From: Lepidostoma basale
Lineage: Eukaryota; Arthropoda; Insecta; Trichoptera; Lepidostomatidae
Direction of reading: 5' to 3'
NCBI GenBank assembly: GCA_022606425.2
Contig: JAHDVF020001336.1
Location: 1,612,001 to 1,676,000, forward strand
DNA length: 64,000 nucleotides
Shown piece by piece: positions 1 through 12,043 of this stretch. A model generated the notes under the pieces. That model did not search any database. It was not told the origin of the DNA and saw nothing but the letters and a program-made list of their open reading frames with translations. How positions within the stretch are numbered: position 1 is the stretch's first letter; the number at the start of each line of letters is the position of its first letter. Both the position numbers and the translations under genes were made by a program.

Positions 1-345
1 ATATTTGTTTGAGTATTTCGAGGGGTTCGGATGGGTATTAGGGTTAAGATGGAGTGCTTTGCTAGAAAGTATGCCCCTAAAAATATCGTAATGTGCCATG
101 TTGGAACAACAGCAGCAACACTACTACCAAGTCCAACTCTCTAGCGTCCTCGAGTGGACTATCAGGCCTCGCGAACCCCAGGCAATGTGACCACTGTCAT
201 AGCAGATAGAGAAACGGTGAATGGCGAGTTTCCAGCGCCATAAAACTGGATACTCCCAGCTAAGGGAAGAAAATCCCGACAGAAAGTTATACGAGAAGAA
301 CGAGAGAACGATATAAGTTTATATCGGAGATTGGATACAGTTTAT
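1..345. other. Unassigned sequence at left edge
   Basis: Mixed-composition DNA of moderate GC content with no ORF I recognise. It runs into the hammerhead-like motif at 346, so it may be the body of the same repeat. Confidence 0.4.
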
Positions 346-392
346 GTCGTTCTCCCGATGATGAAGGTGTAAGCCTTCGAAATTGTCGAGAA
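346..392 (+). ncRNA. Hammerhead ribozyme-like motif (family GAGAA)
   Basis: Helix I is TTCTC (350-354) with GAGAA (388-392), five perfect pairs. The core box is CCGATGA (one change from CUGAUGA). Helix II is GAAGG (363-367) with CCTTC (374-378), then GAAA and TTGTC. The C at core position 4 and the lost pair in helix III probably reduce activity. Relatives are at 19021-19070 (CTGATTA box, GAAACATGTC) and a 3' half on the minus strand near 28612-28640. Confidence 0.55.
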
Positions 393-607
393 AAATAAAC
401 CCAAAAGTGGGAAAAACAGTGTTTTAATTCATAAAAAATTCGTCATTATGGAATTCCACAGTGTTAACGCCTTAAGTATATCTAAAATTAATATAGAGTC
501 AAAAACTATTAATCATAATATATTAAAGACGATAAACCTTATAATTAAGGAAGCAGATTACATTAACAAGAAAGGGAACAAAAACGGAAGGTAGTATTAA
601 TATTTTT

Positions 608-845
608 TTGGTAACTAACTAACTAACTAACTAACCATCACGCCGTCTCCCCGAAGGGGTAGGGAGAAAGAATGGACTGCACACTTTTTTTTCCTGACAT
701 ATTTCTCTCGATTCCTCAACATTTATACATCGTGTCATGCACGCGCGTCGATTTCTCTGACTTCTCACATGGCCGACATTCAATATTTGATCGTGCCACG
801 TATTCCTCGGTCTTCCTCTATTTCTGGTTCCATTTACATATTTTT
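608..845 (-). mobile_element. LINE-A 3' end fragment
   Basis: Minus-strand end of the non-LTR family called LINE-A here, with tail (TTAG)n at 613-635. It encodes the C-terminal piece [14 protein letters not shown] .. HVRSQRNRRACMTRC..NVEE. The 5' end is truncated. Confidence 0.75.
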
Positions 846-999
846 TTAGTAGATTGTGTAAAGGAAAAGTTTTGCATGTACTATATACTAAGAGGAAAAC
901 TGTCATGAAAAATTAAAAAAAAATTAAACATAACAAATCAAATGATTTTACTGAAATATCTTGATGGAAGTTCATTTTAAATAATAATTAAATAAAACG

Positions 1000-1165
1000 A
1001 TGTTTTTTAACTACTTCCACTTTTGTCTTTATTTAGACAGCGACCGGTTTCACCAGGCTCGCTTGCATTGACAGACTGTCGATGCCAGCGAGCCTGGCGA
1101 AACCGGTCGCTGCCTAAATAAAGACAAAAGTGGAAGTAGTTAAAAAACTTCGTTTTATTTAATTA
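1000..1165. repeat. Near-perfect palindrome with hammerhead-like cores on both strands
   Basis: Arms of about 75 bp (1003-1075 against 1084-1160) share CTTTATTTAGACAGCGACCGG and its complement. The plus strand reads CTGTCGA, GCCAG-CGAGC-CTGGC, GAAACCGGTC; the minus strand reads the equivalent with CTGTCAA. The core box is degenerate, so this is a relic of the ACCGGU family. Confidence 0.6.
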
Positions 1166-1579
1166 TTATTTAAACATAACAAAGTTTTTTAATTTAACAG
1201 TTTATAATGTTAAAGTATGAGCATCATAGTGTTTCAGCCAAAACAATGGATAATTGAATCGAAATTAGTTACTGTTATCAGTAATATCATAATCCCTTAC
1301 CATATGATGTGTTCGCACATTTAAGCTCGACAAATGTACACAAGATAACACAATTCAGTGGATTATTGCCATAATTAATTGTACGTTTGACAAGCTTATC
1401 GAGTAATGGAATCGTAATAGGATGAACAAACGAAAATAAAATAATCCAATAAACCTTTCGTCGATTAAGTAAATATAATAACTAATTGGGTTTTAAATTA
1501 AACGTTTAATCCTGATCATTATGTAATTTTAAAACATCTAAATAAATGCAATTTTAACTAATATTTATAGAATTTATTT

Positions 1580-1905
1580 GTAACAACACGAACGACAATA
1601 TCGTCTGCAAATCTGAGGTGATTTAGAAAAACTCTATCTATTTTTACTCCTTTGTTTTCCCAGTTTAGAGTCTTGAAGATGTCTTCTAGAGCTAGACTAA
1701 ATAACTTTGGTGAAATGGTATCTCCTTTTCTTAACCTCAGTTGGAGACCATGGGCAAATAGGCGAAGTGTCGGAAGGCCACCGATGAGATGGAGCGATGA
1801 TATTGTTGGAAAATCTTGGATACAATGGGGGCAGGACAGAGACGAGTGGAGGAAATTGGAAGAGGCCTATATCCAGCAGTGAAGGGAATAAGGCTAGCAA
1901 AGAAG
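1580..1905. mobile_element. Two RTE-like fragments in inverted order
   Basis: 1580-1738 on the minus strand encodes an RT core, GDTISPKLFSLALEDIF and LRFADDIVV with the catalytic FADD. 1738-1905 on the plus strand encodes the C-terminal tail SWRP..NRRSVGRPPMRW and KLEEAYIQQ with a GAA-rich tail. The switch of strand at about 1738 points to an inversion or nested insertion. Confidence 0.75.
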
Positions 1906-2048
1906 AAGAAAAAGAATACGAAAGAGGCTGTTTATAAAATTGTACATTCGTTAATAAGAATGAAAACGTCTGTCTTCTATGAGTCTTATTAAATGGAATG
2001 GAATGACATGTTTCGCTTTTCTAAATCAAATTAGTCATTCCATCTTAA

Positions 2049-2811
2049 CCGTTGCGAGGCCATGTGGTCAATTGAGTTTCCACTGCCAATTTAAAGTTGA
2101 TTTTCTTAAAACCTATGAACCCTAATATTATAAAAAAATTGTAATCCTCCATTGAAGTGTTCTCAATATTTCGTAATAAAAAAAAAGCAAAAAATTACTT
2201 CCTTCATCCCAAAAAAAAATATTTTTTAAGACTGCCCTCACCTTCATTCGTGTTAAGGTAGAATTTGTTTTGCTAATATTTACAACTTTATCAAAAGTGA
2301 CAAATACTTACTCGCTGTTTTGAACGTATTATAAATTATATGTTTGGCCTTTTCTAATAGGTACGTAATAATACCGACTGTGGACGGAAACGCAGCACGC
2401 AACTTAATAATATCAGAACTGTGAAAATATTAACACTTTACCAAAAGGGACAAATATTTATACGTACTCGTTGTCTTGAACGTACTATACATTTTGCCTA
2501 GGTGCCTTTATCATACGGCGCGGCGCGGCGGAGCGAGACAAGTTCATACTTGGTGTCAGTCGCTCGTATGCTGTGACGCATTCCATATCAGAAATCGCAT
2601 GGTTTCAGAAAAAAAATAATAATGATATGTTTTTCAAATAATCCATGTATGTTATAGATATCGATCTATTCCTAATGAAATTCCCTACAAGATGACATAA
2701 ATTAAATTTTGATTCATCTAGTCATATGCTTGATATTTAGATAAAGTTAGCGGTAAACTGAATTGACCACATGGGAGCGAGCGTTTTGTTTTGAACACGG
2801 TACGTTAAGGG
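2049..2811. mobile_element. piggyBac-like MITE, copy 1
   Basis: 763 bp bounded by TTAA at 2045-2048 and 2812-2815. Inner ends share CCATGTGGTCAATT, and one end starts CCCTTAACGTACCG. TTAA targets and CCC-starting ends are the piggyBac signature. Non-coding. A second copy lies inverted at 52034-52807. Confidence 0.7.
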
Positions 2812-2815
2812 TTAA

Positions 2816-3340
2816 GGGGTCATTCTGGTTTATAATTTTTTTTAAATCTCTTTTTTGACATTTTTCGAAAGTATGTATATCCAAGAGTTTTGTGGTAAAA
2901 GTTGAGAGTGATCGGAGCAGTCTAACTATATTATTTCACAACCTTTACATTGCTCAAAAAAAAATTAAATCAAAAGATACGACTTTCGATGTCCACGTTG
3001 ATCAAACGACTGGTTACAGCATTATAAGTTTTTTCCTAGTTTTCTCAATGCTATCGAAATATTTAAAGTGCAAAGATCGTAACAGGGCGTTCACAAAATA
3101 TGGACAGAGAGGATTGGGTTTTTTGAGCGGAAGGAACTTTAAAAATTTCTTTTTATAATTACTTATTTGTACCACCCCAAATTTGCATGATATAATTTCC
3201 CCACCCCTAAATTATTTGAAATAATCTTTATAAGTACACAATGTTTGGCGATTAGGTTCAGTTTGAGAATGATGTTGCAAGCCGAAACGGATTTTTCACT
3301 ATTATTTATATAATTTTTTTTATTTATATAATTAACACAA
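2816..3340. other. Unassigned stretch
   Basis: AT-rich. An open frame of 88 codons at 2892-3158 resembles no family I know and shows no start context or domain. Nothing else is seen. Confidence 0.4.
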
Positions 3341-3344
3341 ATGT

Positions 3345-3652
3345 CCGGATCGTCCAGCTGACAACGAGTGCAACATTTAAAAGAACATCACGTGTTAAAA
3401 TATTTTATCATTTTATTTTAAATCATTGTATTTTATATAATTTGTTTTAGATTTAATTTGTGGACGTTGGACAATCTAAGTGTGCGCAGGAGATGCCTAT
3501 TGGTGGCGATGAGGTTCGCAACCCATCACACCGCGTCTCTCGCGGGAGCGAAAAGAGAAGGATGGATTGCCGCATCAATTAAAGTGTGGCAGTCCATTCT
3601 CTCTGACTATCCTTTCGGAGAGACGGCGTGATGGTTAGTTAGTTAGTTAGTT
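3345..3652 (+). mobile_element. SINE-like element with LINE-A tail
   Basis: Copy of the non-coding family whose body holds GATGAGGTTCGCAACCCATC. Its last ~60 bp (GTGTGGCAGTCCATTCTYTC to GGCGTGATGGTTAGTTAG) are the same as the LINE-A 3' end. Ends in (GTTA)n. Confidence 0.7.
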
Positions 3653-3654
3653 TT

Positions 3655-4060
3655 ATATTAATAATAAAAAAATCAATTTTATACTAAAAAAAACAATCGC
3701 TTTTTTAATATAATACATACTCGTATAAATAAAAACTTTTTTTTGTTCTAGGGTAAGGTTAGATAAAATCTGACCGATCAAGGGTTTATTATTAGACGCT
3801 ATTAAATAATTTGATTCTACACGGAATTGTTTTATGTAAAGTGTTCTCAAGTTGGACGAAAATAAAAATATTGTTCGTGAAATTGTTTTTACGATAGAGC
3901 CCACGGGCATAATACGCATTCTAATTTGCACTTTTACCGCCAGAAATACATTAACCCGAAATACGTAAATGTTTATGCTTACAAATATATTATATAAATA
4001 CAGTTCACAGCCGAAGTGAGATACAAACAGGATGATTGTATTTTACTACAGTGAATTGCC
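3655..4060. other. AT-rich unassigned stretch
   Basis: No repeat or gene recognised. Confidence 0.4.
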
Positions 4061-4465
4061 TTTGGTAAACTGAGACATGCCTTTGTAAATGATGAAATAC
4101 CGGTTTGTCTCAAAAGAAAGGTCTACGACACGTGTATACTGCCCATGATGACATACGGACGACAACTCTTACAGCAAAAAGTGTCCACAGGCTCAAGTGT
4201 ACACAGAGGCCCATGGAAAGACAGATACTTGGTGTGAGCTTGCGTGACCGCATTAGAAATGAAGAAATCAGACGCCGCACCAGGGTTGCTGACGTCTTGG
4301 ACCGAGTGGCAAAATTGAAATGGCAATGGGCTGGACACCTGGCTAGACAAGGTGGCAACAGATGGCCACCCAGGATACTCAGTTGGAGACCACGGGAAAA
4401 TAGGCGAAGTGTCGGAAGGCCACCGATGAGATGGACCGATGATATTATCAAAAGGGTTGGATAGG
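4060..4465 (+). mobile_element. RTE-like element, C-terminal fragment
   Basis: Encodes RLKCTQRPMERQILGVSLRD, RWAGH-type KWQWAGHLARQG and RSVGRPPMRWTDDI. This is the C-terminus of the lepidopteran HmRTE-type endonuclease/RT. Frameshifted upstream and cut off after the DD motif. Confidence 0.8.
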
Positions 4466-4649
4466 GGAGAACCACCATGAAGAGAACGGCCCATGAAGAG
4501 AACAGTTGCATTTGCAACGATAGTAATAAACCTAGCGACATCCCGCAGCCCTTCACGTGATCGCAGTAGTGTGACGACACCAAGTCGTTCTTCAAGACAC
4601 CCATTCTTTCATTTCTTGTAAACTGCTTCCCAGATAACCAAATTCGGTA

Positions 4650-4875
4650 ATTTGCTATAATTTCTCACCGTTCGCACTTATGTCACAATCCGTTATACAT
4701 TCTTCCTTTTCAAATACTGTAACTTTGGACTTTGACACGTTCATCACAAATTCATACTTATTGCATTGATTTATAAGTTCTTTTAAATAAACTACACTTT
4801 CAAACGCAACATTTTTAACTTGGGCATAATACTCAATCATGTTCTTCATATAAAATAAAATCTCATTCAAAAAGA
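4650..4875 (-). mobile_element. LINE-A fragment, post-RT region
   Basis: Encodes NQCNKYEFVMNVSKSKVTVF and DISANGEKL, matching the segment after the RT active site in the 11-kb LINE-A copy (MNVNKSKVI, DISVNGENL). Both ends are truncated. Confidence 0.65.
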
Positions 4876-4889
4876 TTGTTTTGATATAT

Positions 4890-5775
4890 GTAGGACAAAT
4901 TTTGTACCGTACTTGACTTTTTTTATTTATAGTAGGAAATCCATTTCATAAAATACGTACCTACTTAGAAAAAAAAAACTAAATTTTAAATTTCGTTCTA
5001 TGTTTGGGGGGGGGGGGGCGTTGAATATTTTTACTTCGATAAAGGGTGCGATTCTTCAATACGGTTAAGAAACACTGCACTAGTACTAGTGGGTTTCTCG
5101 GCCGATTGTCTCACCGGAAGTCGCCATCTTGTGTCGTACATCCGCCCCTGTGAGGGATTGTCGGACTCCTCGCTGGGGGAGGGGGGGCACCTTGCCCCTT
5201 CTTTCCCCTTAGATCAATCTTATTTTTATTTTGTACACATTTAAATTTTAGGTTCCATGTGTTCTTATCCCTAGTTTCCATGACCAGTGTTCTTTAGGAA
5301 ATTTTTCATCATTCTACATTTTCTCTACCATCCCACACTCTGTCTCACCAATATCTATCTGAAATAATTTTATGATGGGCAATTATTGTAATATGAATAA
5401 ATTAAAAAAACATAAATTATTGATACAATCATAAAGACACCAAAATTATTTACTGATACACCAAACATCTCCAATTTTATGGGAGCACTGCGCGAACCAA
5501 ACCCCACTTTTCGAGTGAACGTAACGTAATCTTGAGAACATGTAAAATATACATTGTAATACCAGGGAGGCATGATAGATAATTTGACTTTAGGAATACA
5601 CGATACTCTCTAAAGTCAAGAGAATCTGTCTTCTGACCGTACTTCACTAATATGAAAGACGTCGCTCTCCGAAGCGATCATGTTCAGCAGTTTGACTGTG
5701 ATATTAGAGACCAAATTTCATATAACTTGCTGTAATGTACAATTATAATTGTGTGACAGCGTATTAATTAAACAA
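4890..5775. other. Unassigned, with a G10 run
   Basis: AT-rich, with a poly-G run near 5007-5016 and a short GC-rich patch at 5100-5200. A small palindrome around AAAGTCAAGAG lies at 5585-5625. No gene seen. Confidence 0.4.
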
Positions 5776-7012
5776 TTGAGGCGTATAGTAACAAAAACGG
5801 CTATGTCAGCATCATCAAATTGTTGGTGAACAATGTAAAATGGTTTAATTAAACCTGTTTAAGGTAGGATGTAACAATTTTTAAATAGGTATTAAAACAT
5901 AGCGTGCAGCTATAATTTGAGTAAATTTTATTTATACCCGTGGTTTCTTTTCTAAGATATCTGCTATTTTATAATTGACATTGCCGTTTTTGTTACAAAT
6001 TTCCTGACACTGCCGGTTTTGTTTTGAATGCAGCATGACATTGCCATGTTTATTATCAACACCTTTTCATACGAACGATATTTGTTTGGGACGCCATTTT
6101 GAAAAATGCCATTTCTCGCATTCTGATTGGTTCATTTAGTAACTGCCGCTTTTGTTCTGAAATTTTGTTGACACTACCGGGTTTGTTTCAAATCTGATTT
6201 TAAAAAGTCGAAAATGTATGTTTAAATGGCGGATTTGTTTCAAACCAAATGTACACTCAGATCGCAATAAATTTTCTCTATCAAACTGAATATTTAACTC
6301 TATCGTATTTTGTTACACATGATGATGATAATGATGATGATGATGATGAATTGTATAGCGCCATTTTTTGTGAGAGATTCACATCAAGGGCGCTCAACGT
6401 CCGGAAAGCTTATCTTAAAAAGAAAAGTTTTAAGAGAGCTTCTGAACACTCCTTCGTCGTCTTGATTGCGGATATTGTAGGGCAGGCTGTTCCACGCCGT
6501 CGCGCGTCGGTCCCGCGATGCCAAAAGCGCGATCTGCGAAGTTTGAAGCTCCTTGGCGCCGCGGGACAAGAAGTTTGTGTGTTGCTTCTTCCTTCGAGGA
6601 TCGTAGAGTTGACTGCCGAGGGTTCAAATCTATCAGCTTGCAAAGTTCTGTGAGGAAGTGAGGCGCTCGTCCGTGTAAGGCCTTGTGAACAAGTAGACAC
6701 AGTTTATAATCGATTCGCTCAGGTAACCTTAGCCAGTGAAGTCGACAAATCATTGAGGTTATATGGGTGAATTTTGATGCACGAAAAATTAATCTTGCTG
6801 CAGCACTCATTATGGATTGCAGTCTATCCAGTTGGTTCTTGGGTTGTCCGGCATATAGTGAGTTGCAGTAGCCGACACGTGAGATGACAAAGGAACTTAT
6901 AAGGGTTTTAATGGCATCAGAAGGTAGACATTTATGGATATGTTTTATTTGTCTTAATCCAAAGAGACCAGACATTGCCGTCTTTGTTTCTATACGCCTC
7001 AATTGGATAAGT
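5776..7012. mobile_element. TIR element with repeated ~20-bp motif, split by CR1
   Basis: Terminal inverted repeats CAATTGAGGCGTATAG (left near 5774, right near 7011). The motif TGACAnTGCCGnTTTTGTT recurs at 5789-5808 (inverted), 5976, 6005, 6036, 6140, 6169, 6225 and 6974. A CR1-like fragment (about 6320-6971) sits inside. Repeated subterminal motifs are typical transposase binding sites. Superfamily not assigned. Confidence 0.55.
6320..6971 (-). mobile_element. CR1/L2-like non-LTR fragment
   Basis: Encodes LISSFVISRVGYCNSLYAG, AARLIFRASKF, ICRLHWLRLP and YKLCLLVHKALHGRAP, the C-terminal RT-thumb region of CR1/L2-clade elements. It ends in (GAT)n at 6320-6350 and is 5' truncated. Confidence 0.8.
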
Positions 7013-7220
7013 CGACTGGTGTGTATTATTCGTCCTGTATTTTTCCAGTACAATAAACGAGAACAAAAATAAAATCTTATGCTGACTTCTTAATTTTTTC
7101 TTATTCTATTCTTAACGCGTTTATATCTTTGATGCCTTTCGCATATTCTTGTATATTATGATTATCTTAAGAGTTATTTGCGTTTGAAAAATTAAAGAAA
7201 GTCATTAACGCCCCATTATA

Positions 7221-8026
7221 CGAGGCCTGTTCAAAAGAAAAGGTGAATTTTGAATTTTCGCGGGCTGTGTACATTCGATTATCTAATTTATTTTTTTGGT
7301 ATGTTGGTACACATATGTTTATCATATGTTAGCATTATCAACCATTTTGAATTAGTGGTTTATTTTTAACAACTGGAAAGGTTAGTCACGTTTTTGTGTG
7401 TTCTTCGATTTTTCACTTTTGAAAAAAAATGGATGACAGAATATGTATTAAATTTTGCGTTAAAAGTGGAATAAAGTGCTCCAACGCACTTTAAATGTTG
7501 ACTGTGGCATTTGACGAGTCTACTTTGTATCGTAAAATTAGGGAAGTTGCAGAGGATGTTGGCATATCAATCGGCTCAGGCCATGCAATTTTTTCGGATG
7601 TTTTGGGCATGAAACGTGTGGCAGCGAAGTTTGTTCCGAAATTGCTAAATGTTGAGCAAAAGCAACATCGCATTAGTATCGCTCAGGAGTGATTATTTGG
7701 CCAAAAACAACACCGCAATCATGCCTCAACCACCGTATTCACCAGATTTGGCTCCCTGTGACTTTTTCCAATTCATGAAACAAAAGAGACCAACGAAAGG
7801 AAAGCGTTTTGCCACAATTGATGAGATAAAGTCAGAATCGAAGAATGAGCTGATGGCCATACCGAAAAGCGCATGCCAGAAGTGCTTTGAGGATTGGAAG
7901 AAGCGCTGGCATAAGTGAATTATATCTGAGAGGGATTACTTTGAAGGGGAGAAAATGGATATTGATGAATAAATTAATACTTTTCGAAAAAAATCGAAAT
8001 TCACCTTTTCTTTTGAACAAACCTCG
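7221..8026 (+). mobile_element. Internally deleted mariner-like element
   Basis: 806 bp between TA duplications, with TIRs CGAGGnnTGTTCAAAAGAAA. Transposase remnants read MDDRICIKFCVKSGIKCSNAL, a stop, ESTLYRKIREVAEDVGISIG, then PQPPYSPDLAPCDFF and CFEDWKKRWHK. The middle of the catalytic domain is deleted, so the copy cannot code for an enzyme. Confidence 0.88.
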
Positions 8027-8339
8027 TATATCGAAAATAACTTCGTACAGACAGTGCCAAATGAATGCGCGCGAAGATTTTTATATTATTATTATAATTA
8101 TATTGTAGAGTAAGTATTTACATCATTACACCAGCGTACACTCGATGCAAATAGTGCAAAATAAAACATCAAAGGAAATATATGGTTTATAGTATATAAC
8201 CATGGGAATAGAAATATGACATGACATGTTAACCCGTTGTTGATCATTAGGATGTTTACATATTCAGTGTAGACGCATCTAAAGATGTCTATCTTGAATG
8301 CCACCTCATTTAAAAGACGAATAACGCACAATATACGAG

Positions 8340-8650
8340 AACTTCGAAGCGCCTCTGTGCGGCAATTCGGGGTAAAATCAGATATAGAGCCACAAACGTA
8401 AGCTGGCGGTGGTGCAAATGTGAACTAAACGCCAAATGTCAATACGACAGATTTGAGTTTTTGTTTGCATTGGCAAAAACAGGGACATAGGGTCGAACTC
8501 CGAATTTTGCCCTGATTTTTATAAATTAGATCCTTTGTGTGATTCCAAACCACTTTTGTCTTGTAAATTTTTTTGATATAACTGCTAATTTCCAAGAAAA
8601 AATAAGTTGTTGTAATTTTTGTAAGAAGCAAAACTGATTTTTGCAATTAT
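8340..8650 (-). repeat. Repeat copy A (inverted partner at 38210-38530)
   Basis: Shares GGTCGAACTCCGAATTTTG and GTGATTCCAAACCACTTTTG with 38370-38500 in the opposite orientation. Non-coding, family unknown. Confidence 0.6.
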
Positions 8651-8689
8651 TTCGGAATCAGTTGGATTCCTCAAAACCAAACTTAGTAG

Positions 8690-9215
8690 GGATTATAGAG
8701 GGTATAGGAGGGGTACGCAGAAATAATGGACTGCCACACTTTTCTTTTCTGACATATTATTTCTCTCGCCTCTCAACATTCATACATCGTGGCATGCACG
8801 CGCGCCGATTTCTCTGACTCCTCACGTGGCCTACATTCAATATTTGATTTATTTGATCGTGCCACGTTTTCCTCTATTTCTAGTTCTATTAACTTCGTTA
8901 ACAAATACTTTTTTACCATTCTTTCTTCATTCATTATTTCCATGTGTCCAAACCATCTTAATGATCGTTTAATTATTTTGTTCATAACACCATCATTCGC
9001 ACCGCATTCACATCTTACATTTTCATTCGACAATCTATCATATACACATTCGTCTAAGAGATCTCATTACTACTGCATTTATTCTACTTTCATCTTATTT
9101 TGCCAGTTCCATGCTTTGCTTACATACATAAGGGTCGGTATAAGAACACCATTGTGCACTGTCATTTTAGCTTTTTGTCATTTTGTATTTACTATTGATT
9201 TATATATGTACTGAC
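8690..9215 (-). mobile_element. LINE-A C-terminal fragment
   Basis: Encodes SNENVRCECGANDGVMNKI and SLRWFGHMEIMNEERMVKK, then the 3' end near 8700. Upstream it continues to MYVSKAWNWQNK-like sequence near 9115. Degenerate. Confidence 0.8.
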
Positions 9216-9665
9216 TACATAAGTGAGTTACTTTGTTTGATAAAATTAATTTCAGGCGTGAATATACGAGTATAAATGAGGCTTTCACCTAAAACGAAAC
9301 GTATCAACAATTCAGAGGTAGCCTTCAAAGAGATTTAACAATTAAGAATTAAATTACTTTAGAATTTCGGAGAATTTATTCGCAAAAATTATTCATGACC
9401 TAGAGATATTCCTGACCCGTTCTTCGCTAGCAATTCATTTTATTTATATTTTATCGCCGTTAAACCCACCACGTACCGCTCTGAGGGAAATTAACATCTT
9501 TTAGTACGGTTGAAAATAATATAAACTAAACATTGGATGCGCGATGACTCGACCACCAAAAACGTGTGCCAGATGAAAGATTGGAACAATTTACATCTTA
9601 CGCTAGAGTAGCTAAGAAAAAAATACATATTTTTCTTCTCATACTTCTTTTAATTTTTATATTAC
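9211..9665. other. Unassigned AT-rich stretch
   Basis: Nothing recognised. Confidence 0.4.
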
Positions 9666-9669
9666 AATA

Positions 9670-10225
9670 TCTTCTTCTTCTTCAGCCGTCTCTCCACTGC
9701 TGGATGTAGGCCTCTTCTAATTTCTTCCATTTTTCTCTTCTTTGGGCTTCTCTTATCCACCTGCTACCCGCGACAGGGACAATATCATCGGCCCAACGTT
9801 TCTGAGGCCGGCCTATTCCTCTTTTCATGTCCCATGGTCTCCATCCTAGGACTCTGGGTGCCCATCTGTCTGTTCCCTGTCTGGCAACATGACCTGCCCA
9901 TTGCCACTTTAGCCTGGCAATACGATCCACCACGTCGACAACCTTTGTCCGGCGTCTGATTTCTTCATTTCTGATTCTATCTCTCAGACTTATGCCTAAC
10001 ATTTGTCTCTCCATAGATCGCTGTGTACATTTTAATTTATATATGGTCCTCGCAGTTAAGGTGATAGTTTCCAGACCATATGTAAGCACAGGGAGGATAC
10101 ATGTTTCAAACACTTTTCTTTTTAAATTCATGGGAATATCCTTGTTTTTAAGGATATGATTGAGTTTCCCAAAGGCTGCCCAACCTAGTCCAATTCTTCT
10201 GGGTACAATATCATCTGGTCAAAAT
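9670..10225 (-). mobile_element. RTE-like element, good C-terminal ORF
   Basis: One of the cleaner RTE tails: NHILKNKDIPMNLKRKVFET, LTYGLETITLTARTIYKLKC, MLGISLRDRIRNEEIRRRTK, LKWQWAGHVARQG and KLEEAYIQQWRDG then stop, followed by a GAA-type tail. The RT domain is missing. Confidence 0.88.
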
Positions 10226-10249
10226 TATAGCATATAGATTGGAGTGACA

Positions 10250-10612
10250 TCTCCAGGCGGTTTCTAGCAATGCGCTAAAATGGCGGTAGCCTTTCGCATT
10301 GCGTTAAAAAGATCTTCTGCTGAATGCTTAAAATACAATCTTCATAGATGGCGTTAGTGTGTAGATTGAATATACTACCATGTAAAGGGTGGTGATGGAG
10401 ATTAACATATACGAGTATACAACTTCCAAAAATTTGTCAGACATGGTGGTCATAAGAAAAAATAATGTGGAATGGGGAATATTGTATTACATAAAGCGTG
10501 CGCTTAACCCAACCAATGACAGGTCATAAGTCCTGTAAACACCTTGATCAACCAAATTCTGTTTCCAATTTACATCTTCGTCTCTATTGAGATACAATTG
10601 ATTCTACAATAT
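10250..10612. repeat. MITE-B copy
   Basis: Ends in CGTCTCTATTGAGATACAAT and contains CAACCAATGACAGGTCATAA and GTGGAATGGGGAATATTGTA. Family shared with 12044-12318, 15067-15604 and 30295-30812. Confidence 0.7.
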
Positions 10613-10639
10613 CATATTCTTCAACGACCAACGTTATCT

Positions 10640-10965
10640 TTGATACTGCTATTTAAGAATCTTCTTATTTCTCCTAGTTGAAGACCTATGTGGTCTGTTC
10701 TCCAGAGTGTTGCTCCTCTTATGAGGTAGAATCCTAGCTGTCCTTCCATTTTTTAGGAGGTCTTTCACAAGAACGAGTCCCATGAGGCTGATTATGTAGT
10801 GCAATATAGGGGCCTCTGGTGGTGTCCATTCTTTGAACATGACTGTACCAGTCTCTTTTTCGCTGTCTGCTCCATCTGATAAAATCTCAACCTCACATAT
10901 CTCTCTTATTCTGGTGTTCCTGACGCGTTCTCTCAGTGTCTTACCTGCTATAGTATATTTAATAA
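10640..10965 (-). mobile_element. RTE-like 3' fragment (subfamily 2)
   Basis: On the minus strand it reads RVRNTRIREICEVEILSDGA-like sequence, VQRMDTTRGPY-like sequence and the GRPPKKWKDS region. Closely related to the plus-strand fragment at 19105-19400. Full of frameshifts. Confidence 0.65.
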
Positions 10966-11595
10966 TAATAATAATAAATTGGATTATTTATAAAGCGCCA
11001 TTTAAGCCTACTGCATTTATTCTTCTTTCGTCCTTCTTTTGCCAGTTCCATGCTTCGCTTCCATTCATAAGGGTCGGTAGAAGAACACCATTGTGCACTG
11101 CCATTCTAGATTTTTTGGATAGGTTTTTGTTTGCGATGACAACTTTAAGTGCACCATTCACTTTGTTGCCTGCCCCAACCCTTCTTTCAATATCCCTCTC
11201 CACTCGCCCATCTTTTGTAAACATACTACCCAAATACGCGAACTCAGATGAGTAGATAGTAGATACTTGCTCCAGATTTTCACCATTCACGCTAATGTTG
11301 CAGATTGTCATGATTTCTTATTTTTCAAAAATCATTCATTATTACCTTGGATTTATTCACATTCATCATCAAATCATTTCGCATGCATACCTCATACATA
11401 CTATTCACCAGGACTTGTAGTTCATGCTCGTTGTCTGCAAGTAGGACAGCGTCATCCGCATTCAAGAGACAGCTTACTGACACTACGCTCATTTTGGCAC
11501 GTCTTTGTTTTGGATAAGTGTCTAAAATAACTAATTCAGTCTGTATTGCTGAAAGATGTGCACCACAAGGACTGTCTTTCAAGGACCGAATGGTC
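10960..11595 (-). mobile_element. LINE-A fragment with RT active-site region
   Basis: Encodes CLLNADDAVLLADNEHELQV (RT box, YADD changed to NADD), MNVNKSKVI, TICNISVNGENL, FAYLGSMFTKDGRVERDIER and HNGVLLPTLMNGSEAWNWQK. One frameshift near 11310. Near 10960-11007 a CR1-type 3' tail (AAT repeats plus AAGCGCCATTT) abuts it. Confidence 0.82.
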
Positions 11596-11599
11596 AAGG

Positions 11600-12040
11600 A
11601 TGATCAAGAATGGCAAAAGAATAATCTAGTTGGTAAAAAAGCATAATTTTTTTTAATAAAACATCAAAATACGTAGCTAACAAGAGCAATGTGTTGAATA
11701 AAAACACCGGGAATAGTTACAAAATTGTGAAAGAATCGTAACAATTATTTAAAAAAATTAACACTGTGAACGAAAACGGAATGCAATGGTTGAAATGTTT
11801 AACAATTAGTATCTTATGGTAAAGAACTAATCGGGTTTCAGACAAAAGAAAATAAACCGTATTTTCCACGCCATGTTTACATGAAGACATGTAAGTGTTA
11901 CAATCTTCTGTTTTTTTATTATTCTTTGTATCGACACTTGTTTATTAGCACTAAGATAAATAAGTCGTTTTAAAACAGAGACTTAATGTTTTTCACGGTT
12001 TCCATACAAGCTAAATAAACTAATCAAACGAAAAAAAGTC
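11600..12040. other. Unassigned AT-rich stretch
   Basis: Nothing recognised. Confidence 0.4.
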
Positions 12041-12043
12041 ATT

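Noticed and set aside
608..640. (TTAG)n runs as interstitial telomere repeats
   Set aside because: The insect telomere repeat is TTAGG. These 4-bp repeats always follow the LINE-A or SINE 3' end and are element tails.
4110..4604. 164-codon minus-strand ORF
   Set aside because: Antisense shadow of the RTE fragment on the plus strand.
6430..7053. The first ~20 residues of the CR1 frame as part of the CR1 protein
   Set aside because: The frame runs into the terminal inverted repeat of the host element near 6972-7012, so the start of this ORF is probably accidental.
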